From Legionella taurinensis (GTDB taxonomy: Bacteria; Pseudomonadota; Gammaproteobacteria; Legionellales; Legionellaceae): DNA of 64,000 bases. The notes below the pieces were generated by a model. It did not search any database. It saw only the letters and a list, made by a program, of their open reading frames with translations, and had not been told where the DNA came from. This document shows, in pieces, positions 52,616 to 63,285 of the stretch. The stretch covers positions 1,550,001-1,614,000 of the forward strand of contig NZ_UGOZ01000001.1 in the NCBI RefSeq assembly GCF_900452865.1, in the 5' to 3' direction. Each line of letters begins with the position of its first letter. The first letter of the stretch is position 1. The position numbers and the translations under genes were made by a program.

Positions 52616-55086
52616 CAGCCGACAACCAGATTGATTAATTGGCGGTGCATAACCACAATGGCCTTTTTAATGGCTTTGTCCTCGATGAACGCATGGGCAT
52701 GCTGTTTTGCCAGTTGAATCAGTGTGTTTTCATCGCTGTCACTGTCCGCACTGAATTGCGCACGCAGTTTGCCGTTAACCTGAACAACAAAATCGAGCTC
52801 GTCGCTTTTCAACGCACTTTTATCAACCTTGGGCCAGGGCGCATCGATGATCACACGATCATAGCCAAGCTGCTGCCACAAATGGTGACCAATGTGCGGG
52901 GTGATCGGCGCTAACAGGCGCAATAAAATACTCATGCCTGCATGAATAAAATACTTGTCGTCTTCCGTTTCAACAGAATAGGCCGATAATTCATTAAATA
53001 ATTTCATGCAGCCTGAAACCACCGTGTTGAACTGGTGCTTTTCATAATCATTGCTGGCCTGTGCGAGAATCTGATTGACGGCCATGCGTGACTTTTTAAG
53101 CCGGCTTTCAGCGTGTTGCCAATCAACGTGCCCATTGCCGTCCGAAATGGCATTGTTGGCTTCTTTAATCAGGTCCTGATGTTGATACGCGAAGGCCCAG
53201 ATGCGCTTGAGGAAACGATGAGCCCCCTCTACGGCGGTATCGGACCATTCCAGGGATTGTTCTGGCGGTGCTGCAAACATCACAAACAGACGGGCTGTGT
53301 CGGCGCCGTAGGTATCAATGAGGTGATTTGGATCAACGATATTGCCCAAGGACTTGGACATTTTATGGCCGTCTTTAAGCACCATACCCTGAGTCAGCAA
53401 TGCCTTGAAGGGTTCATCGGAATTGACCAGACCTTCATCTCGCATCAATTTATGGAAAAAGCGGGCATAGAGTAAATGCATGACCGCATGCTCAATCCCG
53501 CCAATGTATTGATCCACCGGTGTCCAGTACTTGGCGCGATCGTCAAGCATGGCGTTGTCCTGGCCTTTGCAGGCAAAACGGGCATAGTACCAGGAGGACT
53601 CCACGAAGGTATCGAAGGTATCGGTTTCACGCGTCGCATCCTGTCCGCACTTGGGGCATTGGGTATGCAGAAAGTCATTGCACTGGGCCAAGGGCGAGCC
53701 ATTGCCTGAGAATTGAATGTTTTCCGGGAGTTCAACGGGCAATTGATCTTCGGGTACGGGGACAATGCCGCATTCTTCACAATGAATCATGGGAATCGGT
53801 GTACCCCAGTAGCGCTGCCTTGAAACGCCCCAGTCACGAAGGCGATAATTCACTGTGATTTTACCCAGCTCGTGTTCTTCAATGTAGGCTGAAATGGTTT
53901 TAATCGCCTGAGCGGACGTAAGTCCGTTAAATGGCTCTGAATGAATCAACTCGCCTTCGCCGGTAAAAGCCGATTGGCTGTAGTCATGGGTGCCCTCAAC
54001 GGGTTTGATGACTTCTTTCAGAGGCAATTGGTATTTTTGTGCGAATTCCCAGTCGCGCTGATCGTGTGCGGGAACGGCCATTACCGCACCGGAACCGTAC
54101 TGCATCAGGACAAAATTGGCTATCCACACGGGCACTTCAGCCCCGGTAATCGGATGAATGGCCCTAAAGGAGGTCGCTATCCCTCTTTTTTCCATGGTGG
54201 CCAGATCGGCCTCGGCCATACGGACTCCCTGACAGCTTTCAACAAATTCCTGAACGGCGGCATTGGTTTTGGCGGCTTCTTTCGCCAGCGGATGGTCTGG
54301 TGCAACGGCCAGATAGGTCACTCCCATGAGTGTGTCGGGACGGGTGGTATAAATTTTAAGCTTTTTCGCATAGCCTTCCACTTTAAAGGCAATTTCGCAG
54401 CCCTCGGAGCGGCCTATCCAGTTGCGCTGCATCTGCTTGACCTGGGAAGGCCATTCGTCCAGCGTGTCCAACCCGTTAAGCAGCTCATCCGCGTAAGCGG
54501 TGATTTTAATAAACCACTGGGATATTTCCCGGCGTTCAACCAGCGCGCCTGAGCGCCAGCCGCGGCCGTCCACGACCTGCTCATTGGCGAGAACCGTCTG
54601 ATCCACAGGATCCCAGTTCACCAGGGCATTCTTTTTATAGACCAGCCCTTTTTCATACAATTTAATGAAAAACCACTGTTCCCAGCGGTAATAATCGGCA
54701 TCACAGGTTGCGATTTCGCGTTTCCAGTCATAGGCGTTGCCAAGACGCATGAATTGTTCTTTCATGGAGGCAATGTTTTTTCGGGTCCACTCAGCCGGAT
54801 GAATGCCATGTTTGATGGCGGCGTTTTCAGCGGGTAAACCGAACGCATCCCAGCCAATGGGTTGCAGAACATTTTTACCCAGCGCCCGCTGGTAGCGGGC
54901 AATCACATCGCCCAGAGTATAATTCCGGACATGCCCCATATGCAACGTTCCGCTGGGGTAAGGGAACATGGATAAGCAATAAAATTTTTCTCTGTTTAAA
55001 TCTTCAGTGACATTAAACGATTGTTTTTTAAGCCAATACTGTTGGGCTTGTTCTTCAACATCTCGCGGTTTATAGCTAATATCCAT
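52615..55086 (-). CDS. leuS: Leucyl-tRNA synthetase
   Basis: Class I synthetase, 823 residues. HIGH motif in [21 protein letters not shown] (in pieces), KMSKS in [14 protein letters not shown], an editing domain inserted between ([14 protein letters not shown] with the threonine-rich site) and a zinc-ribbon region with CEECG and CPKCG. Full length and typical. It follows lnt by 15 bases. Confidence 0.98.
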   Translation of the reverse strand: MDISYKPRDVEEQAQQYWLKKQSFNVTEDLNREKFYCLSMFPYPSGTLHMGHVRNYTLGDVIARYQRALGKNVLQPIGWDAFGLPAENAAIKHGIHPAEWTRKNIASMKEQFMRLGNAYDWKREIATCDADYYRWEQWFFIKLYEKGLVYKKNALVNWDPVDQTVLANEQVVDGRGWRSGALVERREISQWFIKITAYADELLNGLDTLDEWPSQVKQMQRNWIGRSEGCEIAFKVEGYAKKLKIYTTRPDTLMGVTYLAVAPDHPLAKEAAKTNAAVQEFVESCQGVRMAEADLATMEKRGIATSFRAIHPITGAEVPVWIANFVLMQYGSGAVMAVPAHDQRDWEFAQKYQLPLKEVIKPVEGTHDYSQSAFTGEGELIHSEPFNGLTSAQAIKTISAYIEEHELGKITVNYRLRDWGVSRQRYWGTPIPMIHCEECGIVPVPEDQLPVELPENIQFSGNGSPLAQCNDFLHTQCPKCGQDATRETDTFDTFVESSWYYARFACKGQDNAMLDDRAKYWTPVDQYIGGIEHAVMHLLYARFFHKLMRDEGLVNSDEPFKALLTQGMVLKDGHKMSKSLGNIVDPNHLIDTYGADTARLFVMFAAPPEQSLEWSDTAVEGAHRFLKRIWAFAYQHQDLIKEANNAISDGNGHVDWQHAESRLKKSRMAVNQILAQASNDYEKHQFNTVVSGCMKLFNELSAYSVETEDDKYFIHAGMSILLRLLAPITPHIGHHLWQQLGYDRVIIDAPWPKVDKSALKSDELDFVVQVNGKLRAQFSADSDSDENTLIQLAKQHAHAFIEDKAIKKAIVVMHRQLINLVVG

Positions 55087-55101
55087 AGTTAAACGTTGTA
55101 T

Positions 55102-56685
55102 TCAGACAGGCTGGTAAGGATAACGCCTCTTGACCTCGCCAGCAATAGCTTCTGCCGAGTCTTTGTTTTTTAATTGCTTTTGAACCAGGCAGAATAGATA
55201 GATCAGGGCACAAAATAATAAAACCGGCGTATCCCCCCAATATGTCCATGGCGTGCTGCCGGTCATCGGATAGAGGGAGGCTCGCAACAGGCCGGACGTG
55301 AATGCCGGTAACGACGCTACAATGTCCCCCTGGTGATTGATGACGGAAGACAACCCGTCATTGTTAGCCACTACCTGATAACGGGCGACCTGCAGCGAAC
55401 GTACCTGGGCCATCTGCTGCTGCTGGTACATGGCAAGGGAGTGGCCAAACCAGCCGTCATCGCTGATGGAGACGATCCATTCTGCGGCGGGTAATTGGCG
55501 GCGCAGCAGGTCGCCATAAGCCAATTCATAACAGATAAGGCTGGCAATGGCGTGTTTTTGAACGCGAATAAGGGTTTGATCTGACTTGCCTGCCTGCAGG
55601 TTGGCGTCGGGTATGCCCAACCAGTCGCTGAGTGCAATAAAAAACCGGGGCATGTATTCCCCGAAAGGAACAAGGTGCTGCTTCTGATAACTGCCTTTGG
55701 CTTTGCCGAGGGTCATTAATGAATTGAAATACCGCTCGTCGCCCGGGGAAACCGGTTGAGGGATGCCGAGGAGAATGGCGCTGCCGGCTCGTTTCGCCCG
55801 TTGCTGCATCTGGTAGAGGAAATCACTGACATAGCTTGGCGGCAGGGGAATCGCTGACTCAGGCATCAGAATCAGTTCAGTTCCCAACAGCTTTTCCGTT
55901 TCCTCCTGATAACCTTGCAGCAATTGCCAGAATAAGGCCTCATCCCATTTGTCGCGCATGGATAAATTCGCCTGAATGACGCCGACGCTGACCGGCGCTG
56001 CATGCGATTCGCTCCACTGCCTGTGTTTAAATACGAAGGGCGTGAGCACAATGAGAAGGAAGAGGACAACATGCCTTAAGCGTGCGACGCTTTGTGCTTT
56101 AAAACCCAGCGATAACAGGGTGGCGGCAAAGCAGGTCAGAAAGCCGATGCCATACACCCCGATAACAGGGAGGAGAAACTTAATCGGTGCATCGAATTGA
56201 CCGAAGCCGAGCAAAAGCCAGGGAAAACCGGTTAGAAACGTGGCGCGCAGGTATTCGCCAAGAATCCAAAGGGCGCTGAAAGCAAGGGCTGAAAGCAGGG
56301 TAAAGGGTTGAATCCTGAGTCGGCTGAATAAAAACGCCGTCAAAGCCGGAAACAGAGAGAGATAAATGATAAACAGGAAGGTAATGAACGCCGAGAGCAA
56401 TTCGTTTAAATGCCCATACTCATGAATGCTGACAAAAATCCAGGAAACGCCCAACCCGAAAAAACCAAATCCATAAAACAAACCATGAAGAAAAGCGGAT
56501 TTGGGCGTACCGTTTAACTGATGATAAAACAAGGCCAGTGAAAGGATGGCTAAGGCTGGCAGATGGAAGGGGGCAAAACTCAGGGGCAGCATTAAACCAA
56601 AGAAAAAAAACCGTAAAAAGACAGGGATAGCCCTTTTTTTTACAGCAAATGATTCAAATTGTTCAATTGGAGTGCTGACTTCCAT
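55102..56685 (-). CDS. lnt: Apolipoprotein N-acyltransferase
   Basis: Inner-membrane enzyme that adds the third acyl chain to lipoproteins. 527 residues from the ATG at 56685 (MEVSTPIEQ); a frame start 13 codons upstream is possible. Eight hydrophobic segments, with the last one near the C-terminus, surround a periplasmic nitrilase-like domain containing the catalytic Glu (LMPESAIPLP), Lys (YQKQHLVPFGEYMP) and Cys (SLICYELAYGDLLR). First gene of lnt-leuS-lptE-holA-nadD. Confidence 0.95.
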   Translation of the reverse strand: MEVSTPIEQFESFAVKKRAIPVFLRFFFFGLMLPLSFAPFHLPALAILSLALFYHQLNGTPKSAFLHGLFYGFGFFGLGVSWIFVSIHEYGHLNELLSAFITFLFIIYLSLFPALTAFLFSRLRIQPFTLLSALAFSALWILGEYLRATFLTGFPWLLLGFGQFDAPIKFLLPVIGVYGIGFLTCFAATLLSLGFKAQSVARLRHVVLFLLIVLTPFVFKHRQWSESHAAPVSVGVIQANLSMRDKWDEALFWQLLQGYQEETEKLLGTELILMPESAIPLPPSYVSDFLYQMQQRAKRAGSAILLGIPQPVSPGDERYFNSLMTLGKAKGSYQKQHLVPFGEYMPRFFIALSDWLGIPDANLQAGKSDQTLIRVQKHAIASLICYELAYGDLLRRQLPAAEWIVSISDDGWFGHSLAMYQQQQMAQVRSLQVARYQVVANNDGLSSVINHQGDIVASLPAFTSGLLRASLYPMTGSTPWTYWGDTPVLLFCALIYLFCLVQKQLKNKDSAEAIAGEVKRRYPYQPV

Positions 56686-56712
56686 GAGATAAATAGAATA
56701 TAAATGATTGCA

Positions 56713-56741
56713 ACAATAAATCACTCCCTGTAAAAGGTCAA
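56713..56741 (-). promoter_or_regulatory. Candidate sigma-70 promoter of the lnt operon
   Basis: On the minus strand TTGACC, a 17-base spacer and TATTGT, about 27 bases before the lnt ATG. Confidence 0.55.
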
Positions 56742-56777
56742 GAATTTTACAAATAATTCAATAAGATCAATTCAGTA

Positions 56778-56806
56778 TTCAAGTGTGTGCCTGTTTAGTG
56801 TACGAT
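56778..56806 (+). promoter_or_regulatory. Candidate promoter of the lysine-catabolism-like operon
   Basis: TTCAAG, a 17-base spacer and TACGAT, about 31 bases before the ATG at 56838. Fair hexamers and ideal spacing. Confidence 0.45.
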
Positions 56807-56837
56807 GACGGCTCGTTTTACAATGGAGAGGGAATGT

Positions 56838-57926
56838 ATGTACAACGTTATGATTACCGGAGCGGGTAAAATTGGCAGTCTGATTGCCTGTTTGTTAGCC
56901 GAAAGCGGCGATTATCAGGTCCATATTGCTGATTTGGAATTTTCCGGAACGGACGTAAGCCGGTTGCTGCAAACCATGCCGCAAATCAAAACCGTAGCGA
57001 TGGATGTAAAGGACGAGCACTCAATTTTGACTTATCTGCAAACCAATAATATTGTTGCGGTCATTTCAAGTCTGCCTTATTTCCTCAATACCCATGTTGC
57101 CAAAGTAGCCAAAGCGGCTAAAGCGCATTATTTTGATTTAACCGAGGATACCTCGGTCACTGAGGCTGTGAAGCAGATTGCCGAGGGTGCCGACACCGCG
57201 TTTGTACCCCAGTGCGGTTTGGCTCCGGGGTTCATCAGTATCGCGGCCAATAGCCTCATGAAAGAGTTTGACGAATGCCTGCATGCCGAGCTTCGTGTCG
57301 GTGCTTTACCGCAGCGCGCCAACAATGCTCTGCATTATTCACTGACCTGGTCCACCGATGGGGTCATTAATGAATACGGTAACCTGTGTTACGGCATTGA
57401 ACATGGCAAGCCTGCCGTCATGCGGCCGCTCGAAGGTCTTGAAGCCATCCAAATCGATGGCTGTGAATACGAAGCGTTCAATACCTCCGGCGGGCTTGGA
57501 AGTCTGGCTGAATTGTACGAGGGTAAAATCCAGACTTTGAATTACAAAACCATGCGCTACCCCGGTCATTGCGAAAAAATGCGTCTGTTAATGAATGATC
57601 TAAAATTAAATGAAGACCGTGACACCTTAAAGCGCATTTTAGAACGCGCCATCCCCAAAACCTACCAGGATATCGTGATTGTCTATGTGTCGGTTGAAGG
57701 CATCAAACACGGCGAACTGTCTGAGAAAAGTTACGTGAGAAAAGTCTATCCCGCAACGATCTGCGGGCTTGAATGGTCTGCTATTCAAGTCAGTACGGCC
57801 TCCGGTGTCTGCGCTGTGGTGGATTTGGTCCTTGGTCAGGAAAATGAATACCATGGCCTCATCCTCCAGGAAAATTTCCTGTTGTCGGATGTCCTTGCCA
57901 ATCGTTTCGGCCATTATTACGCATAG
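56838..57926 (+). CDS. Saccharopine dehydrogenase / lysine 6-dehydrogenase-like protein
   Basis: NAD(P)-dependent dehydrogenase of the saccharopine-dehydrogenase (Lys9) family, 362 residues. Rossmann start MYNVMITGAGKIGSLIACLL, then QCGLAPGFISIAAN and the substrate-domain pattern TMRYPGH, typical of the family. The ATG at 56838 has GGAGAGGGA upstream. It could be saccharopine dehydrogenase (glutamate-forming) or the closely related lysine 6-dehydrogenase; the second would directly feed the next gene, and no lysine-ketoglutarate reductase gene is nearby. Carboxynorspermidine dehydrogenase is a further relative. It precedes the ALDH7 gene by 9 bases, so a joint role in lysine breakdown is likely. 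Confidence 0.8.
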   Translation: MYNVMITGAGKIGSLIACLLAESGDYQVHIADLEFSGTDVSRLLQTMPQIKTVAMDVKDEHSILTYLQTNNIVAVISSLPYFLNTHVAKVAKAAKAHYFDLTEDTSVTEAVKQIAEGADTAFVPQCGLAPGFISIAANSLMKEFDECLHAELRVGALPQRANNALHYSLTWSTDGVINEYGNLCYGIEHGKPAVMRPLEGLEAIQIDGCEYEAFNTSGGLGSLAELYEGKIQTLNYKTMRYPGHCEKMRLLMNDLKLNEDRDTLKRILERAIPKTYQDIVIVYVSVEGIKHGELSEKSYVRKVYPATICGLEWSAIQVSTASGVCAVVDLVLGQENEYHGLILQENFLLSDVLANRFGHYYA

Positions 57927-57935
57927 GAGAACGCA

Positions 57936-59456
57936 ATGGATTTATTAAGTAAACTGGGCATTGCCTCCATCAACCCTGGTGCGTTCAGCGGCCAGGGTTG
58001 GCGCAGTGAGATGCAAGGGGGGCGTTTGGCCTCCTATTGCCCGGCAACCGGTGAAAAACTCGCTGAAGTGGCGACCTGCACCCTGGCTGATTATGAAACA
58101 GTACTGGAACGTGCCGAGAAGGCCGCTTTGGCCTGGCGTCAGGTGCCGGCGCCCAAGCGCGGTGAGATTATCCGTCAGATGGGCGAGGCGCTTCGCGAGC
58201 ACAAAGACTGGCTGGGGAGCCTGGTATCGCTTGAAATGGGTAAATCCAAACAGGAAGGCGATGGCGAAGTTCAGGAAATGATTGATATCGCCGATTTTGC
58301 CGTGGGACAATCCCGTATGCTCTACGGCAATACCATGCACTCCGAACGCCCGAATCACCGCATGTATGAGCAGTGGCATCCCTATGGCATCGTCGGAGTT
58401 ATTTCGGCATTTAATTTTCCGGTGGCGGTGTGGTCATGGAATGCCTTTATTGCAGCCATCTGCGGCAATGTCACCCTATGGAAGCCCTCTGCTAAAACGC
58501 CTCTGTGTGCCATTGCTGTGCAGCATGTCTGCAATAAAGTATTGCAGGCTAACCATTGCCCTGAAATTTTCTCACTGGTCATCCCTGATTCACATGACGT
58601 CACTGAGCGCCTGGTTGATGATGCACGCATTCCGCTCATTTCATTTACCGGTTCTACGGCAGTAGGCAAACAAGTGGCTGCCAAAGTCGCTGGTCGCTTG
58701 GGTAAAACCATTCTGGAACTGGGGGGTAACAATGCCATCATTCTGGATGAATCGGCTGACCTCAATCTGGCCATTCCGGGTATTGTTTTTGGTGCGGTGG
58801 GAACTGCAGGACAACGTTGTACCAGCACACGGCGTTTGTTTGTTCATCAGAATCTTTATAAAGATGTTGTCAAACGTCTTCAGCATGCCTATGAGCAAAT
58901 TACTATCGGTGATCCATTAGACAGCAAAAACCTCATGGGCCCCCTGATTGATGAGCAAGCGGTCAATCAATTCAAATCAGCCGTTTCCCGCATTAAGCAT
59001 GCCGGAGGTCAGATTGTTTTTGGCGGCGAAGTGTTGAATAAAGCCGGTTACTTTGTCCAGCCTACTCTGGTGACCGACATCAAGAACGACTGGGATATCG
59101 TACAGGAAGAGACCTTTGCCCCGATTCTTTATGTCATGCCGTTCTCAACCCTGGACGAGGCCATCGCATTGCAAAACGGTGTACCGCAGGGGCTTTCTTC
59201 TGCTATCTTTACTCAGAACCTCAAAAATGCTGAACGCTTCTTAAGTGCCAAAGGCAGCGATTGCGGCATTGCCAATGTCAATATTGGGACATCCGGCGCT
59301 GAAATCGGCGGGGCATTTGGCGGTGAGAAAGAAACCGGTGGCGGGCGTGAGTCCGGTTCCGATTCCTGGAAAGCCTACATGCGCCGTCAGACCAATACCA
59401 TTAATTGGGGGGATGACTTACCTTTGGCCCAAGGGATACGGTTTAATCTGTCTTAG
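57936..59456 (+). CDS. amaB: Aldehyde dehydrogenase, ALDH7 / aminoadipate-semialdehyde (P6C) dehydrogenase type
   Basis: NAD-dependent aldehyde dehydrogenase of 506 residues. Catalytic Cys295 in [13 protein letters not shown] and the general base Glu in [26 protein letters not shown] is the NAD loop. [10 protein letters not shown] and the [24 protein letters not shown] end are those of the ALDH7 (antiquitin) group, whose best-known reaction is alpha-aminoadipate semialdehyde to alpha-aminoadipate. With the preceding dehydrogenase this would run lysine to aminoadipate. The gene symbol is by family, not by test. Confidence 0.82.
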   Translation: MDLLSKLGIASINPGAFSGQGWRSEMQGGRLASYCPATGEKLAEVATCTLADYETVLERAEKAALAWRQVPAPKRGEIIRQMGEALREHKDWLGSLVSLEMGKSKQEGDGEVQEMIDIADFAVGQSRMLYGNTMHSERPNHRMYEQWHPYGIVGVISAFNFPVAVWSWNAFIAAICGNVTLWKPSAKTPLCAIAVQHVCNKVLQANHCPEIFSLVIPDSHDVTERLVDDARIPLISFTGSTAVGKQVAAKVAGRLGKTILELGGNNAIILDESADLNLAIPGIVFGAVGTAGQRCTSTRRLFVHQNLYKDVVKRLQHAYEQITIGDPLDSKNLMGPLIDEQAVNQFKSAVSRIKHAGGQIVFGGEVLNKAGYFVQPTLVTDIKNDWDIVQEETFAPILYVMPFSTLDEAIALQNGVPQGLSSAIFTQNLKNAERFLSAKGSDCGIANVNIGTSGAEIGGAFGGEKETGGGRESGSDSWKAYMRRQTNTINWGDDLPLAQGIRFNLS

Positions 59457-59532
59457 ACTTCAGGTCAACTGCACCGGCATTAAAAAGCCGGTGCATCGCT
59501 AATCCATAAACCGACACATGAGGATAGGAATC

Positions 59533-61902
59533 ATGCAGGGACATTTTTTCATTAAAAAAATTGCTGTTTTGGGTGCAGGCGTTATGGGAGCGCAAATTGC
59601 GGCTCACTGTGTCAATGCGGGAATAGAAACCCTGCTGTTTGATCTGGCGCCTCAGGAAGGCGGTAAAAACAGCATTGTCGAGAAATCCATCGCCAATCTT
59701 GCCAAACTTAAACCAACACCGCTGGCTACACCTCAAACGGCTTCCCTGCTGGAAGCGAAAAACTATGAAGAAAACCTGGCTGATCTGGGTGAGTGTGATT
59801 TAATCATCGAAGCCATCGCTGAACGTATGGATTGGAAAGCGGATCTCTATAAACGGATTACCCCTTTTTTAAACGAAAAAACCATTCTGGTAAGTAATAC
59901 CTCAGGCTTAAGCATCAATGCCCTGGCTGATGTGTTGCCGGAAAATTACCGTCACCGTTTTTGCGGCGTTCATTTTTTTAACCCGCCCCGTTACATGCAT
60001 TTGGCTGAACTCATCCCTGCGTCTGCAACCAGCCCGCAATTATTAAATGATCTCGAAACCTGGCTGACCAGCAAATTGGGCAAAGGGGTGGTCATTGCAA
60101 AAGACACACCCAATTTTATTGCCAATCGCATTGGTGTGTTTTCTTTACTGGCTACGCTTCATCATGCCGAGGCGATGGGAATGGGCCTTGATGAGGTGGA
60201 TGCGCTGACTGGCGCGCTGGTCGGAAGACCCAAATCCGCTACTTTCAGGACAATGGACGTGGTCGGTCTCGACACCATGGCGCATGTTGTGCGTACGATG
60301 GACGAGCAATTAGGCAACGATCCCTGGCATGCCTGCTTTAAATTACCCGATTGGTTAACCCAACTCATAAAAGAGGGGCATCTGGGGCAGAAAACCGGTC
60401 AGGGTATTTACCGAAAAAACGGTAAAACCATTGAAGTGTATGATGTTGCCAGCAAGCATTATCGCGTGGCCGGCGGTGAAGTCAGCGATGAAGTCAAGGC
60501 CATTATGAAAACCCCGGATGCAAGGCAACGCATGAGCGCATTAATGGCTTCGAAAGAGAAGCAGGCGCAATTTTTAAGTGCCTGTTTCCGTGATCTGTTC
60601 CATTATTGCGCTTACCATCTGGCGGGCGTCGCAGACACAGCCCGTGATGTGGATTTAGCCATTCGTTGGGGCTTTGGTTGGCAATCGGGTCCGTTTGAGA
60701 CATGGCAAAGCGCCGGTGTCGCTGAGGTGCTGTCCTTCATTCAAGAGGGCATCCGTTCGCACCAGTCACTCAGTACGGCTGCATTACCGCAGTGGTTAAA
60801 TGAAGAGACGCAATTTTACACAGCAGTGGGCGCCTTTTCACCGCAGTCAGGGCAATATAAAAAACCAAGTTCCTTACCGGTTTACCAACGGCAGTATTTT
60901 AAAGACACGGTGATTTTTGAAAAATCGCAGGAGCCTTTGCAAGTTATTTATGAAAATGGCGGCGTGACAATGGCCCATTTGAAAGACGATGTCGCCATGC
61001 TTTCATTTAAAAGTAAAGCCAATACCATTGGTCAGGATGTTCTGGATGGATTGCAGGAAGCCATTGCCAGAGCAGAAAAACAGTGTCGCGGCTTAATTAT
61101 TTATCAAAACGACGTCAACAACTTCAGTTCCGGTGCTGATCTGCGTGGCGTGGCTAATCTGATTCAGACCAACCGCATGGATGCCCTGGATAAAATGGTG
61201 CATCAATTCCAGCAAACGGCCATGCAATTAAAGTATTGCAGTATTCCGACCATTGCCGCGCTGAGGGGACGCGCCCTGGGTGGTGGTTGTGAGTTAATGA
61301 TGCATTGTGATGCCGTCATTGCTGCCTTTGAATCTTATCCCGGTCTGGTGGAAGTCGGTGTGGGTCTGATTCCAGCCGGTGGTGGATGTAAAGAAATGGC
61401 TCTGCGTGCAGCAAAACAAGCGGGTGATGCGGATTTGCTGTTATTTATCCAGCCTTATTTCCAGCAGATTGCAACCGCTTTTGTCGCTGGTTCAGCCCCC
61501 GAAGCGTTACAGCGCGGTTACCTGAAAGCCAAGGACAGCTGGGTTATGCATCACAATGAAGTGTTGTATGCGGCCCTGGCCAAAATCAATGAAATGCAGG
61601 CCCTGAATTATCAACCCCCGCTCAAGTCATTAATCAAGGTCGCTGGCCGTGAAGGGCATGCCCGTTTGCGAGCGGGATTGGTGAATTGGCTGGAGGGTGG
61701 TTTTATTTCTCAGCATGATTATTTCCTGGCGGACAAACTGGCTGAAGTCATTTGCGGCGGTGATGTGGACGAGGGGACTCTGGTTGATGAAACCTGGCTG
61801 CTGAACAGAGAAAGAGAAGCCTTTTTAGCGCTCGCTGCCACACCCTTAACTCAGGCGAGGATTGCCCATCTCTTAGAAACTGGCAAACCATTACGCAATT
61901 AA
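59533..61902 (+). CDS. fadB: 3-hydroxyacyl-CoA dehydrogenase / enoyl-CoA hydratase fusion (FadB-type, reversed order)
   Basis: Bifunctional beta-oxidation enzyme of 789 residues with the dehydrogenase first: NAD loop IAVLGAGVMGAQIAAHC (about residues 6-22), VSNTSGLSINAL, FCGVHFFNPPRYMHLAELI with the catalytic His, then C-terminal 3HCDH repeats (about 190-400), and a crotonase domain from about 470 with GRALGGGCELMMHCD and YPGLVEVGVGLIPAGGGCKEM holding both catalytic glutamates. E. coli FadB has the opposite order. The ATG at 59533 has GAGGATAGGA upstream; an ATG at 59518 is the alternative. Confidence 0.92.
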   Translation: MQGHFFIKKIAVLGAGVMGAQIAAHCVNAGIETLLFDLAPQEGGKNSIVEKSIANLAKLKPTPLATPQTASLLEAKNYEENLADLGECDLIIEAIAERMDWKADLYKRITPFLNEKTILVSNTSGLSINALADVLPENYRHRFCGVHFFNPPRYMHLAELIPASATSPQLLNDLETWLTSKLGKGVVIAKDTPNFIANRIGVFSLLATLHHAEAMGMGLDEVDALTGALVGRPKSATFRTMDVVGLDTMAHVVRTMDEQLGNDPWHACFKLPDWLTQLIKEGHLGQKTGQGIYRKNGKTIEVYDVASKHYRVAGGEVSDEVKAIMKTPDARQRMSALMASKEKQAQFLSACFRDLFHYCAYHLAGVADTARDVDLAIRWGFGWQSGPFETWQSAGVAEVLSFIQEGIRSHQSLSTAALPQWLNEETQFYTAVGAFSPQSGQYKKPSSLPVYQRQYFKDTVIFEKSQEPLQVIYENGGVTMAHLKDDVAMLSFKSKANTIGQDVLDGLQEAIARAEKQCRGLIIYQNDVNNFSSGADLRGVANLIQTNRMDALDKMVHQFQQTAMQLKYCSIPTIAALRGRALGGGCELMMHCDAVIAAFESYPGLVEVGVGLIPAGGGCKEMALRAAKQAGDADLLLFIQPYFQQIATAFVAGSAPEALQRGYLKAKDSWVMHHNEVLYAALAKINEMQALNYQPPLKSLIKVAGREGHARLRAGLVNWLEGGFISQHDYFLADKLAEVICGGDVDEGTLVDETWLLNREREAFLALAATPLTQARIAHLLETGKPLRN

Positions 61903-61917
61903 ACAAGGAAATTCATC

Positions 61918-63102
61918 ATGACGAATGTTTACATTGTTGACGCAGTAAGAACCCCGGTTGGTAAAGCGCCCCGAGGTGTTTTTAAACACACGTTGCCAGA
62001 CGATTTATTAGCTCATGTGATCCGTGCGGTTAAAACAAAAAACGAAGGATTGGATTGGCAGGCCGTAGGGGATGTGGTTATCGGTTGCGCCATGCCTGAA
62101 GCTGAGCAGGGTATGAATGTCGCACGCATCGCGTCTCTGCTGGCTGGTATGCCGCAATCGGTGCCGGCGATGACCATCAACCGCTTTTGTTCCTCTGGGG
62201 TGCAGAGCATCGCCACAGCAGCGGCTTCCATCCAGCAGGGAGCCATGGATCTTGCTCTGGCCGGTGGGGTGGAAAGCATGTCCATGGTGCCGTTGGGAGG
62301 GAATAAATACACCGCCAATCCAGCAATTTTTACCAATGAACAGGTCGCTATTGCCTATGGTATGGGCATTACAGCTGAAAACGTGGCTAAGCGTTGGGAG
62401 ATAACCCGTGAACAGCAGGATGAATTTGCAGCCGAAAGCCACAAACGGGCAATCGCCGCTCAGGAACGCGGTGATTTTAATGCGGAAATCGTTCCGTTTG
62501 AAATCACTGACAGAACAGTGGATTTAGCCTCTTCCCACGTGCAAGAAAAAAAGCGGGTTATCCGCCAGGATGAAGGGCCGCGTGCCGACACCTCGTATGA
62601 GGCCATTGCCCGACTTAAACCCGTGTTTGCAGTCAAAGGCACCGTAACGGCCGGAAACAGTTCACAAACCAGCGATGGTGCGGGGATTGCTTTGCTGGCC
62701 AGTGAAAAGGCGGTGCAGCAATTTAATTTAAAACCAATGGGCCGACTGATGAGTTATGCCGTGGCGGGTGTGGCGCCTGAAATCATGGGAATTGGTCCCA
62801 TTAACGCAGTCCCTCTGGCTTTGCAGAAAGCGGGCATTACGCTGGATCAACTCGATTGGATCGAGTTGAATGAAGCGTTTGCCGCCCAGGCTCTGGCCGT
62901 TATTAAAACCCTGGGGTTGCCGCGTGAAAAAGTCAATCCGCTGGGTGGTGCGATTGCGTTAGGTCATCCTCTGGGAGCCACGGGCGCTATCCGTACGGCG
63001 ACCCTGTTGCACGGTCTTCAGCGTACTAAAGGCAAATACGGCATGGTCACCATGTGCATTGGTACCGGCATGGGTGCTGCCGCTATTTTTGAAGCGCTCT
63101 AA
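61918..63102 (+). CDS. fadA: Acetyl-CoA acyltransferase (thiolase)
   Basis: Thiolase of 394 residues, cleaving 3-ketoacyl-CoA or acetoacetyl-CoA to acetyl-CoA. Nucleophile Cys91 in NRFCSSGVQSIA, ELNEAFAAQALAV with the histidine-side loop, GGAIALGHPLGATGA and the second cysteine in MCIGTGMGAAAIF. It follows fadB by 15 bases and ends at a strong hairpin, so it is the last gene of the unit. Confidence 0.95.
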   Translation: MTNVYIVDAVRTPVGKAPRGVFKHTLPDDLLAHVIRAVKTKNEGLDWQAVGDVVIGCAMPEAEQGMNVARIASLLAGMPQSVPAMTINRFCSSGVQSIATAAASIQQGAMDLALAGGVESMSMVPLGGNKYTANPAIFTNEQVAIAYGMGITAENVAKRWEITREQQDEFAAESHKRAIAAQERGDFNAEIVPFEITDRTVDLASSHVQEKKRVIRQDEGPRADTSYEAIARLKPVFAVKGTVTAGNSSQTSDGAGIALLASEKAVQQFNLKPMGRLMSYAVAGVAPEIMGIGPINAVPLALQKAGITLDQLDWIELNEAFAAQALAVIKTLGLPREKVNPLGGAIALGHPLGATGAIRTATLLHGLQRTKGKYGMVTMCIGTGMGAAAIFEAL

Positions 63103-63111
63103 TACCCCTTG

Positions 63112-63138
63112 CACAGGCACTTGGAAAAAGTGCCTGTG
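63112..63138 (+). terminator. Terminator after fadA
   Basis: Perfect 11-base arms CACAGGCACTT and AAGTGCCTGTG around a 5-base loop, 9 bases after the fadA stop, followed by ATCTTCTT. Confidence 0.75.
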
Positions 63139-63285
63139 ATCTTCTTGGTGTAAAATTCGTCTAGGTAAGTATTACAACAGCGTACTAAAGGGTTTTCCTT
63201 CGTTCCCTTCTTAACTGCCTTTATTTGATTTACCACAGGCATAATCTACTCTTAATTATAGGAATCTGTTTTACTTGGAGATCGC

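Noticed and set aside
53941-54552. Plus-strand frame of 203 codons antisense to leuS
   Set aside because: leuS is certain on the other strand; the antisense frame has no family features.
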